NCBI GenBank assembly: GCA_913056495.1 | Contig: CAJXMO010000012.1 | Coordinates: 1-64,000, forward strand | DNA: 64,000 nt | Source of the DNA: an uncultured Alteromonadaceae bacterium | GTDB lineage: Bacteria; Pseudomonadota; Gammaproteobacteria; Enterobacterales; Alteromonadaceae | Direction: 5' to 3' | In this document: piece after piece, positions 1 through 8,990 of the stretch | Layout: every line of letters begins with the position of its first letter | Position numbering within the stretch: position 1 is the stretch's first letter | Position numbers and translations under genes: made by a program | The notes under the pieces: model-generated | The model's input: only the letters and a program-made list of their open reading frames with translations | The model's database searches: none | What the model was told of the DNA's origin: nothing

Positions 1-181
1 CTCAGGACGAACCTGAAAGGCAGCGTCCGTATGGCCTTTCTACTGCGTTATCGCTCATTTATGTAGCGCACTACACTACAATCGCTCTGCCTTGTATAAA
101 AACCACACGGACTGCTGCAAAAATGAACGCAAAAGGTCAACAGACCCTAGCTACTATCCCTTTTGTCAGAGTGCTTTAGCT

Positions 182-1165
182 ATGAGTTTGACTATCCCAT
201 TAGCCTTTATTCAGGAACTAAATGAATCAGAGTCACTCAGTGAGACACTGAGCTGCATAACCAACTGGTTGCCAAAAATGCTGCCCGCTCACCGGGCCAG
301 CATTACTTTTTGTTCAACAGACAGAAAAACACTGACAGTTTATGCAATTACCGGTAAGCAGGCAATTCCAGCGTCATTTAGCCTGGATGTGGCATCCAGT
401 TTTGTTGGCCAGGTATTTAACAATGCACGCGGTGATTTCATCAATACCCAAGAAAACCAAGCTTTAACTGACTGTCAGATGTTAGCCGACCATGGTATCA
501 ATACCTGTCTCGATGTCCCTTTAATTACAGCAAAGCATTGTTACGGAACATTAAATCTCGGCCATGAAAAAGCAGATACATACTCTCAGGTACACCTGCA
601 GTTTTTAACCAATTTAGCGACATTGCTTGCACCTTATCTGTATGTTCATCATCAACTTAAAATACAGGAACAATTGGCTTCAACCGACGAGTTAACCGGG
701 TTAGCAAACCGCCGCACTTTTTATCGTTATGCCGAACAAGCTATGGAAAACTGGCAGAAACATCAGCATTCGTTTTTTATCTATATTCTTGATTTAGATT
801 TTTTTAAACAAATAAATGACGAGTTTGGCCACTGCTCAGGTGATCAAACCCTTTCTAAATTTGCCAAAGTGCTACAGGCACAAATCCCGGAAACCGCCCA
901 TTGTGCAAGAATTGGTGGAGAAGAGTTTGCGATTTTAGATATCCATGACAATACAGATAAAGCCAGCATGCTTGCTGAAAAAATTGGTGATAGTTGCCGG
1001 GCGCTGTTGATTAAAACCGCCGGTGAAACACTGAAAGTCACAGTCAGCATAGGGCTTGCACAAATTAGTGAGGATGATAAAGAGCTGGATGATATTATCA
1101 AAAGAGCGGACCGAGCCTTATATCAGGCCAAACAACAAGGTCGTGATCAGTTTCAGATTAACTAA
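182..1165 (+). CDS. GAF-GGDEF diguanylate cyclase
   Basis: Predicted cytosolic enzyme making cyclic-di-GMP from two GTP. With the ATG at 182 the protein has 327 residues: an N-terminal GAF-like sensor (about 20-165) and a C-terminal GGDEF domain (about 170-327). The GGDEF domain shows the usual LTGLANRR entry, DLDFFKQIND metal/substrate segment and an intact GGEEF signature at residues 245-249. The frame is open upstream to a TTG at 92, but the extra 30 residues are Cys/Lys/Arg-rich and unlike the fold, so 182 is preferred; neither start has a clear Shine-Dalgarno. No membrane segment is seen, so the signal is probably an intracellular ligand bound by GAF. It stands alone; topB follows 200 bp downstream on the same strand. 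Confidence 0.88.
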   Translation: MSLTIPLAFIQELNESESLSETLSCITNWLPKMLPAHRASITFCSTDRKTLTVYAITGKQAIPASFSLDVASSFVGQVFNNARGDFINTQENQALTDCQMLADHGINTCLDVPLITAKHCYGTLNLGHEKADTYSQVHLQFLTNLATLLAPYLYVHHQLKIQEQLASTDELTGLANRRTFYRYAEQAMENWQKHQHSFFIYILDLDFFKQINDEFGHCSGDQTLSKFAKVLQAQIPETAHCARIGGEEFAILDIHDNTDKASMLAEKIGDSCRALLIKTAGETLKVTVSIGLAQISEDDKELDDIIKRADRALYQAKQQGRDQFQIN

Positions 1166-1365
1166 CCTCAGCTCGGTTTAATGAATATGCTTTAAACGGC
1201 CTTTTTCACGGGGACGGCGTTAAATTTACTTAAGTTATAATATACCTTATCCCGAGTTGAGATTAACTAAAACCTGAGCAGACAAAAGATTTTTCCCGCC
1301 ACAACTGGAAAATAAATCCTAAACAAGCTAAATTAACTGTTTATTTATCCAGTCACCGTTTTTTT

Positions 1366-3318
1366 ATGAAACTCTATATTGCCGAAAAACCCAGCTTAGC
1401 GCGAGCGATTGCAGCGGTTTTACCTAAACCTCAACAAAATAAAGATGGTTATATTCAATTAACCAACGGAGACTGCATTTCATGGTGTATAGGCCATTTA
1501 CTGGAGAATGCAGAGCCAGAGGATTATCAGGCAAAATTTAAGCAGTGGCGCGCAACAGACTTACCCATCATACCGGATAACTGGCAACTGAAAGCAAAAA
1601 CTAAAACGAAAAAACAATTGGGGATATTATCCAGACTGATAAAAAAAGCGGATGAATTGGTACATGCAGGCGATCCGGACCGTGAGGGCCAGTTGCTGGT
1701 AGACGAAGTCATTGCCCACTGCAAAATACCACAACAAAAAGTTAAGCAAACCCAGCGTCTATTGATCAGTGATTTAAACCCTGCGGCGGTAAAAAGCGCA
1801 CTGAATAAACTTAAAAGCAATACAGAATACGCAGCGCTTTCTACCTCAGCACTCGCCCGTAGTCGAGCAGACTGGATGTTTGGATTAAATCTGACCCGGG
1901 CATATACACTGCAGGCACAACAAGCCGGGTTTCAAAGTGTATTATCGGTTGGTCGGGTACAAACCCCCGTCTTAGGTTTAGTCGTGCGCCGCGACAAATC
2001 AATCGATGAATTTGTCAATAAACCTTTTTATCAGGTACTGGCACATATAAAAATTGATGAAAATACCGGCTTTACGGCCCTGTGGCAACCAAGCGAAGCT
2101 TGCGTTCCCCATCAGGATGAAGAAGGCAGAATCATCAATAAATCTCTTGCCGAACATGTCATCAAACAAATTGAAGGTGAGAATGCCCATATCAGCAAAG
2201 CTGAGCAAAAGAATAAACAGCAGGCTGCACCTTTGCCCTATAATCTGTCCGCGTTGCAAATTGATGCAGCTAAACTGTTTTCATTGAGCGCTCAGGATAC
2301 CTTATCGGTTTGTCAGTCCTTGTACGAAAAGCACAAACTGATTACTTATCCGAGATCGGATTGTCGCTATTTACCGACAGAACACTTTTCTCAGGCTAAA
2401 CAGCTTACCTCGGCGATTTCAAACAATCTTCCGGCATTAGAAAAAGCATGTCAGCAAGCGAATCTAAATCAAAAAAGCAAAGCCTGGAACGATAAAAAAG
2501 TGGACGCACACCATGCTATTATTCCAACCGGAAAAAAAACCTCGGTGCAATTAACCGCAAATGAAGAAAAAATATATCAGCTAATTGCCAAACAATATTT
2601 AGTCCAGTTTTATCCCTCGTGGCAATATCAGGACAATCGGATCGAATGCCTGATTAAAAACGGTTTATTTGTTGCCAAACACAGGCAAACAACTGATTTA
2701 GGCTGGAAAGCCCTAATTGGCAGTACTAAAGATAAACAAAATGAAGCCGCCAAACCTGCGTTACCTAAAGTAAAAACCGGTGATATTTATCTTTGTACAC
2801 ATGGCGAGTTATTAGAAAAAATGACTCAAGCACCACAAGCTTTCACAGATGCGACTTTACTTGCAGCAATGACAGGCATAGCCCGCTATGTATCAGATCC
2901 GGCCATTCGGAAAATTTTAAAAGAAACGGATGGTCTGGGAACAGAAGCAACACGCGCCGGTATTATAGAGCTATTATTTAAACGCCGTTTTTTACTCAGA
3001 CAAGGCAAACAAATTAAAGCCACTGAAACCGGACGTGCATTAATAGAGAGCCTGCCTGAGCAGTTAACACTTCCGGATATGACAGCTCAGTGGGAGGCAT
3101 CACTTGAATCCATTTGTCAGCGTCAACTGAATTATCAGAGCTTTATTGAACCTTTATTAAATAACTTAACCCAGCTAGTTGAGCTGGCTAAACAGCCCCC
3201 CAACCAAAGTTTAATTGCTGCAGCTAAAAATCAGCCCAAAAAGCCAAACAAATTCAAAGGCAAATCCGGCTATAAAAAGAAATTCGGCTCAGCCAGAAAA
3301 CGTACTTCTGCCGCATAA
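1366..3318 (+). CDS. topB: DNA topoisomerase III
   Basis: Type IA topoisomerase that cuts one strand through a 5'-phosphotyrosine link and decatenates DNA. All family landmarks sit at E. coli-like positions: TOPRIM acid E7 (AEKPS), the DPDREG motif at 103-108 giving D103/D105/E107, and catalytic Tyr328 in ITYPRSDC. A GLGTEATRA segment and a Lys/Arg-rich tail (GKSGYKKKFGSARKR) follow. Its 650 residues match the usual 640-655, so the gene is complete. No strong ribosome-binding site precedes the ATG, but it directly starts the conserved MKLYIAEKPS. Single gene, not in an operon. Confidence 0.97.
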   Translation: MKLYIAEKPSLARAIAAVLPKPQQNKDGYIQLTNGDCISWCIGHLLENAEPEDYQAKFKQWRATDLPIIPDNWQLKAKTKTKKQLGILSRLIKKADELVHAGDPDREGQLLVDEVIAHCKIPQQKVKQTQRLLISDLNPAAVKSALNKLKSNTEYAALSTSALARSRADWMFGLNLTRAYTLQAQQAGFQSVLSVGRVQTPVLGLVVRRDKSIDEFVNKPFYQVLAHIKIDENTGFTALWQPSEACVPHQDEEGRIINKSLAEHVIKQIEGENAHISKAEQKNKQQAAPLPYNLSALQIDAAKLFSLSAQDTLSVCQSLYEKHKLITYPRSDCRYLPTEHFSQAKQLTSAISNNLPALEKACQQANLNQKSKAWNDKKVDAHHAIIPTGKKTSVQLTANEEKIYQLIAKQYLVQFYPSWQYQDNRIECLIKNGLFVAKHRQTTDLGWKALIGSTKDKQNEAAKPALPKVKTGDIYLCTHGELLEKMTQAPQAFTDATLLAAMTGIARYVSDPAIRKILKETDGLGTEATRAGIIELLFKRRFLLRQGKQIKATETGRALIESLPEQLTLPDMTAQWEASLESICQRQLNYQSFIEPLLNNLTQLVELAKQPPNQSLIAAAKNQPKKPNKFKGKSGYKKKFGSARKRTSAA

Positions 3319-3490
3319 GTTGTTAATTTGTTGTAAAATTGACTAAGCGTTCACATTTTAACTCAACAGAATATGAAGTCTTGCACACAAATAGCGACAT
3401 CTGATTGTGAAAAGCCCAAGTATCAACTTTAATTGAATTCAACTTAGTTCGATTTAACTGGCTATTTCAGCCGTTTTTTCTGGAGGAATT

Positions 3491-4528
3491 ATGAAATATT
3501 TGAAGCCAAGTTTGTCAGCCATTGCACTTGCATTAGGTCTCGCTGCCTGTGGTGGCAGTTCTGACAGCTCAAATGAGCAAGAACAATCTGCACGATTTTC
3601 ATTAGGGGTTTCAGATGCCGCCGTTGAAGGAGCGTCTGAGGTGAATATTTTTGTTCAACAAGTATTGCTACGCAATGATGCAGGTGAAGATACAGTCATT
3701 CCAACGCTGGATGATGACGATCAACCTATCAAAATTAATCTACTGGATTTTCAGGGTAGTGCAGCCTATCAGCTTATCTCAGATCTGGAAGTTGAAGCCG
3801 GTGACTACAACTGGATTCGGATGGATATCGTCAATGGTGTTGATACTAACTTTGAACAAACCAGTCATGTCGTGTTTGAAGATGCAAGTATCCGACCTTT
3901 AGTTGTGACTCGTAAAGGCAATGACGGTATCGGCGAAATTCAATTGAATGATTTTGAATTAAACCAAGGCAACAATGAGTTTGTGGTTGAATTTGATTTG
4001 AAAAAATCACTGGTGGATCCAAAAAATAATCAGGATATCAAGCTAAAACCAACGGGTGTTCGTTTAGAAAACCTGATTGCTTCAGGTCATATTGAAGGTT
4101 CAGTCAGTGGTACTTTAATTGGTAACTGTGAATCAGATAATGCTGAAATGTCCGGTGAAGGTGGTGTATTTGGGCATGCTGTTTATTTGTATGATGTCGA
4201 CGTCACATCAGAAACCGCGTTAGATATTCAGGAAACTGATTCAGACTTCACGCCTCAAGCGACAGCCAACCTGGTATTAAATAATGAAACCGGTGACTAT
4301 GACTTTGAATTCGGTTTTGTCGGTGAAGGTGACTACAACATAGGCTACACTTGCTTATCACACTTAGATGACCCAGAAAGTGCTGATGAAGATTTCAGCT
4401 TATATGCATTTGACGCTGAAAGTGTCAATGTTGCCGCCGCAGCAACTGCCTCAGCAGAGGTGGTGGTCGATGATACGATTATCGTCGAAGTGGAAGTTGA
4501 GACTGAAACTAACGCAGAAGCACAATAA
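3491..4528 (+). CDS. DUF4382 lipoprotein
   Basis: Exported lipoprotein of unknown function. A classic lipobox L17-A-A-C20 follows a short hydrophobic signal and is followed by GGSSDSS, a flexible linker. Residues about 35-190 (FSLGVSDAAVEGASEVNIFV, later NFEQ...VTRKGNDGIG) match the DUF4382 beta-rich domain found in marine gammaproteobacterial lipoproteins; about 200-330 is a second beta-rich, acidic region. The start is firm: TGGAGGAATT lies just before the ATG. It is monocistronic and ends at a strong terminator. No catalytic motif is visible; a surface or periplasmic binding role is only a guess. Confidence 0.85.
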   Translation: MKYLKPSLSAIALALGLAACGGSSDSSNEQEQSARFSLGVSDAAVEGASEVNIFVQQVLLRNDAGEDTVIPTLDDDDQPIKINLLDFQGSAAYQLISDLEVEAGDYNWIRMDIVNGVDTNFEQTSHVVFEDASIRPLVVTRKGNDGIGEIQLNDFELNQGNNEFVVEFDLKKSLVDPKNNQDIKLKPTGVRLENLIASGHIEGSVSGTLIGNCESDNAEMSGEGGVFGHAVYLYDVDVTSETALDIQETDSDFTPQATANLVLNNETGDYDFEFGFVGEGDYNIGYTCLSHLDDPESADEDFSLYAFDAESVNVAAAATASAEVVVDDTIIVEVEVETETNAEAQ

Positions 4529-4566
4529 CCGAATTAACTGCGATAACTCAAAGAGAGAGTAGCGCT

Positions 4567-4594
4567 AAAAAAGGTGGCAGATGCCACCTTTTTT
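4567..4594. terminator. Rho-independent terminator, probably bidirectional
   Basis: AAGGTGGCA (4571-4579), a 2-nt loop and TGCCACCTT (4582-4590) are flanked by an A-run on the left and a T-run on the right. It sits between the DUF4382 gene and the convergent GNAT-nitrilase gene, so it can serve both. Confidence 0.85.
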
Positions 4595-4653
4595 ATTTTT
4601 AAGAACAAACAAAACAGCCTATTTCTTCTGTCAGGTACCTTAGACTCATTTGG

Positions 4654-6183
4654 TTAACTGACTTTAATCCAATTAACTTTGTATAAATCTTCCCTTCTGT
4701 CTTTAAAGTTTGTTACAGCGCCTTCGGCTCTCAGTTTTTTAAGGGCAGCTAAATCAACATCAGCAAACATCAGCATTTCTGTATTCGGGGTACTTTCTGA
4801 CAAGACGGCATCATGCGGGAATGCAAAATCGGACGGTGTGAATACAGCAGACTGAGCATACTGTACATCCAGGCTATCAACGCTGGGCAGGTTACCGACA
4901 CTGCCGGCAATGGCAACATAACATTCGTTTTCAATCGCTCTGGCTTGTGCACAGTGACGCACCCGTAAATAGGCATTGCGCGTATCGACCCAAAATGGGA
5001 CAAATAAAATCTCTAAACCTTGTTCATTCAACAAGCGCCCAAGTTCCGGAAATTCAACATCATAACAAATCAAAATTCCGATTTTACCGGCATCTGTATC
5101 GAATACTTTAAGTTCATGCCCGCCTTCAATAACCCAAGCCCATTTTTCATGAGGTGTGATATGCAGTTTTCGTTGCTCATCAACCGTACCGTCCCGGCGA
5201 CATAAATAACTGACATTATAAAGCCGGTTATCTTCCAAAAGTGGCATAGAGCCGGTAATGATATTGATGTTATAACTGACTGCCATTCGTGACATCTGGG
5301 TACAGAACTCTTCGGTAAACCCAGCTAAAAAACGAATAGCGGCGGCTCTGTCTGTTTCCGGACACAGCCCCATTAACGGTGCATTAAAAAATTCCGGAAA
5401 CAGCGCAAAATCACTTTGATACTCAGATAAGGCATCAACAAAATATTCTACCTGCTGTAGCAAATCTTCAAAACTGGCGGCTTCACGCATTTGCCACTGA
5501 ACAACCCCCAGCCGAGCTTGTGTTGCCCTGGTATCTACCACAGCCGCTTCTGGTTCATACATAATATTACTCCACTCAAGCAAAGTGGCGTAACCTTCTG
5601 ATTTTTCATCTTCCGGCAAATATTTTCGTAATAAGCGTTTCACCTGAAAATCATTGGACAGCTGAAACGTTAAGATAGGATCATATATTTCTTTACGACT
5701 GACTGCTTTGATATACTCAGTTGGTTTGAGTTCGTCGCTGTACTTGTGATAAGCAGTAATACGTCCACCGGCCAGAATGGCTTTTAGATTATATTGCCGG
5801 CAAAGTTCTTTACGCGCATCATATAATCGTCGGCCAAGGCGAAAACCACGATAATCCGGGTGAATGAGCATGTCCAGTCCATAAACCGCATCACCTTTGG
5901 CATTATTTAAAATTTCACTTTGCGGGCCAATCAAATCATCATAAGTGTGGGGATTACTAAACCTGTCATAATCAACCAGCACAGACAGCGCAATACCCAC
6001 CAGCTTATCTTCATCCATCAAACCAAGCTGGCCTTCGGGGAAATCTTCAATCAGTTGAAAAATGGTATTTTCAGGCCAGGCACCGCCTATATCGTTGTAA
6101 ACCCGGTCCATCAGTATTTTTATTTGATCATAGTGCTCGGGTTCTAAATTAATCAGGCTTAAATGAAGGTCTTTAAGGCTCAT
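4654..6183 (-). CDS. GNAT-nitrilase fusion (RimI-linked carbon-nitrogen hydrolase)
   Basis: Two-domain enzyme. Residues about 10-205 form a GNAT acetyltransferase-like domain with the acetyl-CoA loop near RGFRLGRRLY (112-121). Residues about 222-505 form a nitrilase-superfamily amidase with the full triad: E264 (LFPEFF), K339 (EQRKLH) and C373 (LICYDVEFPE). This order is that of the nitrilase subgroup with an N-terminal RimI-like domain. Members are mostly uncharacterised; hydrolysis of a non-peptide C-N bond in the cytosol is the family-based expectation. Length (509) fits an intact fusion. Convergent with the DUF4382 gene. Confidence 0.9.
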   Translation of the reverse strand: MSLKDLHLSLINLEPEHYDQIKILMDRVYNDIGGAWPENTIFQLIEDFPEGQLGLMDEDKLVGIALSVLVDYDRFSNPHTYDDLIGPQSEILNNAKGDAVYGLDMLIHPDYRGFRLGRRLYDARKELCRQYNLKAILAGGRITAYHKYSDELKPTEYIKAVSRKEIYDPILTFQLSNDFQVKRLLRKYLPEDEKSEGYATLLEWSNIMYEPEAAVVDTRATQARLGVVQWQMREAASFEDLLQQVEYFVDALSEYQSDFALFPEFFNAPLMGLCPETDRAAAIRFLAGFTEEFCTQMSRMAVSYNINIITGSMPLLEDNRLYNVSYLCRRDGTVDEQRKLHITPHEKWAWVIEGGHELKVFDTDAGKIGILICYDVEFPELGRLLNEQGLEILFVPFWVDTRNAYLRVRHCAQARAIENECYVAIAGSVGNLPSVDSLDVQYAQSAVFTPSDFAFPHDAVLSESTPNTEMLMFADVDLAALKKLRAEGAVTNFKDRREDLYKVNWIKVS

Positions 6184-6256
6184 ACTTTTTCCTTAATTGA
6201 AAACTCATTCCCTTAACTTAAATAGTAACCCGGGCTTTCGTCAATTGTTTTTTAGT

Positions 6257-7159
6257 TTACTCAACTGCACTTAACCGTCTTTTGTGAATTGCACTGCGCA
6301 TTGAAATTCCGGGTACCTGAATATAATGTGTCGCGGCCTGAATGTAATGTCCGACCTGACCCAGTTCTTTTTGATAAGGCTTAAAAATCAGTTCATCCAA
6401 ATTAATACTAATGCCAACAAAAGTTTCTGTGGTTTTATAATCTGTATATGGCCTGTCGTTTTTATCAAATCCACGGGTTTGATAACCTAGTTGAAGTTCA
6501 ATAAAACGCAGAGGGGTTGATTTTAAGCGCTCAAAGCCATTCAATTTAGCGACGGCTATATATTTCATCCCCGAATAATCAGTTACCGGATGAAACCCCT
6601 GCATGCCTTTTGAAGGCTTATATTCAATACGTAAATCGAGGGTATCACCAAGTATGGTGGGATATTTAGTTTTTAAATACGAAATGCCTATGCCTGTTGT
6701 ATTGGCAATTAAATCTTGGGTACTAAAGCCATGATCATCAGAGTAGCCATCAAAGACCTCAACATACAACATCAGCGCCCAGGAATAATAAGCACTATAT
6801 AAGGCAGCAGATTCCGGACTATAACCTTTGTCGGCCATCTGGTGTGTTAAAAATTCACTCATCGCATACGAGGAATATAAGTGGCCAAGCTTATCAGCGC
6901 CTCCACTACCGGTATCCATACCAAACCAGCCTTCGCTGTTAAATTTAAATTCAGCGCTGCCCCACGCCCATTCTTTCACGCCCAGGTAAGTGATTCCGGC
7001 AAATAGTCCACCAATTTCCAGCCAATTTTCTTTGCCTGCCTGTTGCCAGTTTTGGTATCTTTGAGAGGAATAGCTTGCGTGAGAACCCGGTTGCTGATCA
7101 CTTGCATGTAATGAAAAGCTGAAGGAGCCAAGGATTAGGAAAAGTGAAAAAAACTTCAT
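6257..7159 (-). CDS. DUF2279 (YfiM-like) exported protein
   Basis: Unknown function. From the ATG at 7159 the 300-residue product begins MKFFSLFLILGSFSFSLHA-S, a clean signal peptide cleaved after LHA; an upstream in-frame TTG at 7177 would add only six residues. The body carries the DUF2279 pattern: a conserved Trp/Gly-rich start (EWAWGSAEFKFNSEGWFG), then GGADKLGHLYSSYAMSEFL with a His that could bind metal, then DGYSDDHGFSTQDLIANTTG. The remainder is beta-rich, compatible with an envelope protein. No lipobox is seen, unlike YfiM itself. Confidence 0.8.
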   Translation of the reverse strand: MKFFSLFLILGSFSFSLHASDQQPGSHASYSSQRYQNWQQAGKENWLEIGGLFAGITYLGVKEWAWGSAEFKFNSEGWFGMDTGSGGADKLGHLYSSYAMSEFLTHQMADKGYSPESAALYSAYYSWALMLYVEVFDGYSDDHGFSTQDLIANTTGIGISYLKTKYPTILGDTLDLRIEYKPSKGMQGFHPVTDYSGMKYIAVAKLNGFERLKSTPLRFIELQLGYQTRGFDKNDRPYTDYKTTETFVGISINLDELIFKPYQKELGQVGHYIQAATHYIQVPGISMRSAIHKRRLSAVE

Positions 7160-7364
7160 TATGTCTGCTTTAGTCAAAAGTACTATTATCTAACAGTCTG
7201 ATCATTTTAACAATCTTCAAATTAATCAATATGTTAAAACTTGTAATCAAAACTGAACAAAAATTCAGCCCATCTCCCCAATTGATTTAGCGATAAAAGT
7301 TAAGCCTGTCGCTTTTTTGGTATAAAATAAAATTAGATGTTTTTTATTCGGCAGGTTATAAATT

Positions 7365-7703
7365 ATGGCTATCAGCAGCGTAACGAATAGCATTAACGCA
7401 AATATTCTTAATAATACGTTTAACCAGAGTGAACCAAAAACCAACCCGGCAAATAATCTGCTTGAACAAGTCATAAACCAGCCGTATCAAAATCAAACTG
7501 CGACAAAAACGGATTTGCTGGCCGGTGTGGCTGAGCAACAGATTAGTCAAACATCAAAGATATTATCAGGATTGGGAAGCGGAGATACCTTAACGAACCA
7601 GTTAGTTTCATTTTCGGTTAATGCCAATAATCAGCTGGCAGCCGATCAGCTTCCTGATGAATACAGTAAAACTGTCGGCTCCATTATCGATTTAACGATT
7701 TAG
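7365..7703 (+). CDS. Small Asn/Gln-rich protein of unknown function
   Basis: 112 residues, not recognised. It starts at an ATG preceded by GCAGGTT, has no signal peptide or membrane helix, and is rich in Asn, Gln, Ser and Thr (NSINANILNNTFNQ near the N-terminus) with a hydrophobic C-terminal segment ending GSIIDLTI. It sits alone between two minus-strand envelope genes. Codon use resembles the neighbours, supporting a real gene. Confidence 0.6.
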   Translation: MAISSVTNSINANILNNTFNQSEPKTNPANNLLEQVINQPYQNQTATKTDLLAGVAEQQISQTSKILSGLGSGDTLTNQLVSFSVNANNQLAADQLPDEYSKTVGSIIDLTI

Positions 7704-7721
7704 GCGAGCATAAACCCAAAT

Positions 7722-8855
7722 CTAAAAATAATAATCGATAGATGCATACAGAGCAGAGAAGTCACCTTCTCCCACATCACCGTTTGCATCAATATAACCA
7801 TCCTGTGTCAGATACTCCAAATAAAACCAACCCGGTCCGTAGTTATAACTAACACCCGGAGCAAACGCCATCACACCATCTGCGGTATTGCCATCTGTAT
7901 CTGTTTTAGCCCAGTTAGCATTTAAATAATAAAACCATTTATCCTGCTTATAACCCAGCTCAAACATAGCTCTATTATTTTTAATTTCATCGGCCAAAGC
8001 ATTCACCGTACGGTAATTATCCGGTAATTCACGATTGACCATTAACCACTCAGCTTTGGCATAAAACTGATCAAACTGACCTATATAATAAAGCGCCAAC
8101 GCATTATGATCGCCATTAACCGGATTTGGATTTTCAGTTGCAGCCAGACCCGAGTCAGTCAAGTCCTGTAATTTACCGGCCTGAACAGACAAGCCAACTT
8201 TATGTTGTTCGGTTAACTGGTAACTGGCATCAGCAACAAAAGTTTGCACTTTTCGGTAAGCGGTTGAGCTCCCCCAGTGACCATTATCATCGACTGTATC
8301 TGTACTGGTTTCGCCCCAGTCATCAGCGTGATAATAAGCCAAATTATAATTTAACCCGTCTCGTCTGGCTGAATATTTAATCCCGACATCCATCTGGTCG
8401 CCATAGCCGCCATGCAGCATATCACCCGGCCAGAAGTTCACGGTTTTCCAGCCAAATGGGATTTGGCTTTTACCGATATAAAGCTCACTTTGCTCATCAA
8501 ACTGATATTTAATCCAGGCTTTATGCAGGGTAAAGTTATCACCACTGGAGTTATTGCTCGGGCTGGTAAAGGATCCCGGACCAATTCTTAATTCAGCTGA
8601 AAGAGACCAAGGTCGGCCTTCTTCAACATCATCGGCGTATAAAACTAAAGCTTCGTCAGCGACGTCTCCATAGGTGTCTTTGTCCCGTTCAACACTGGCA
8701 TCACTGCCCTCATTAACATAACGATAATTAAACCAGATGCCACCGGAAAGGCTGGGGCTAGCCAACACAGGTGCAGTCATTGCACCACATAATAGTGCGG
8801 CAATCGGGATAGATGTGTAAGGTGATTTGAGTTTGCTTCCTTGGTATTTAATCAT
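7722..8855 (-). CDS. Outer-membrane beta-barrel (porin-like)
   Basis: Probable outer-membrane channel or structural barrel, 377 residues. The ATG at 8855 is chosen because AAAGAGG lies 5 nt upstream and the product then starts with a normal signal peptide (MIKYQGSK...LLCGAMTAPVLA-S); the frame stays open to 8903. Alternating aromatic/polar strands, many Asp and Gly turns and a terminal SIDYYF ending in Phe (BAM recognition signature) define a barrel. The segment ELYIGKSQIPFGWKTVNFWPG resembles the phosphate-selective porin O/P type fold, but I cannot assign a substrate. It is followed closely (19 bp) by the convergent small gene. Confidence 0.82.
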   Translation of the reverse strand: MIKYQGSKLKSPYTSIPIAALLCGAMTAPVLASPSLSGGIWFNYRYVNEGSDASVERDKDTYGDVADEALVLYADDVEEGRPWSLSAELRIGPGSFTSPSNNSSGDNFTLHKAWIKYQFDEQSELYIGKSQIPFGWKTVNFWPGDMLHGGYGDQMDVGIKYSARRDGLNYNLAYYHADDWGETSTDTVDDNGHWGSSTAYRKVQTFVADASYQLTEQHKVGLSVQAGKLQDLTDSGLAATENPNPVNGDHNALALYYIGQFDQFYAKAEWLMVNRELPDNYRTVNALADEIKNNRAMFELGYKQDKWFYYLNANWAKTDTDGNTADGVMAFAPGVSYNYGPGWFYLEYLTQDGYIDANGDVGEGDFSALYASIDYYF

Positions 8856-8990
8856 GCATGCCTCTTTCTCTTGTGGATTAATTGGCGGTATAAAATAGCG
8901 CATTGCCCAAGCCGGTTGAACAAGTTGGAGTCAATGCTTTTTACCTCTTGCTGAAATCTCGTATTTTCATGTAGCTTGGGTATAGTATAG

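Noticed and set aside
1..181. Possible 3' end of another gene or a repeat at the window start
   Set aside because: All frames are short or stopped and no family is recognised; the upstream extension of the GGDEF frame from the TTG at 92 lacks a ribosome-binding site and similarity.
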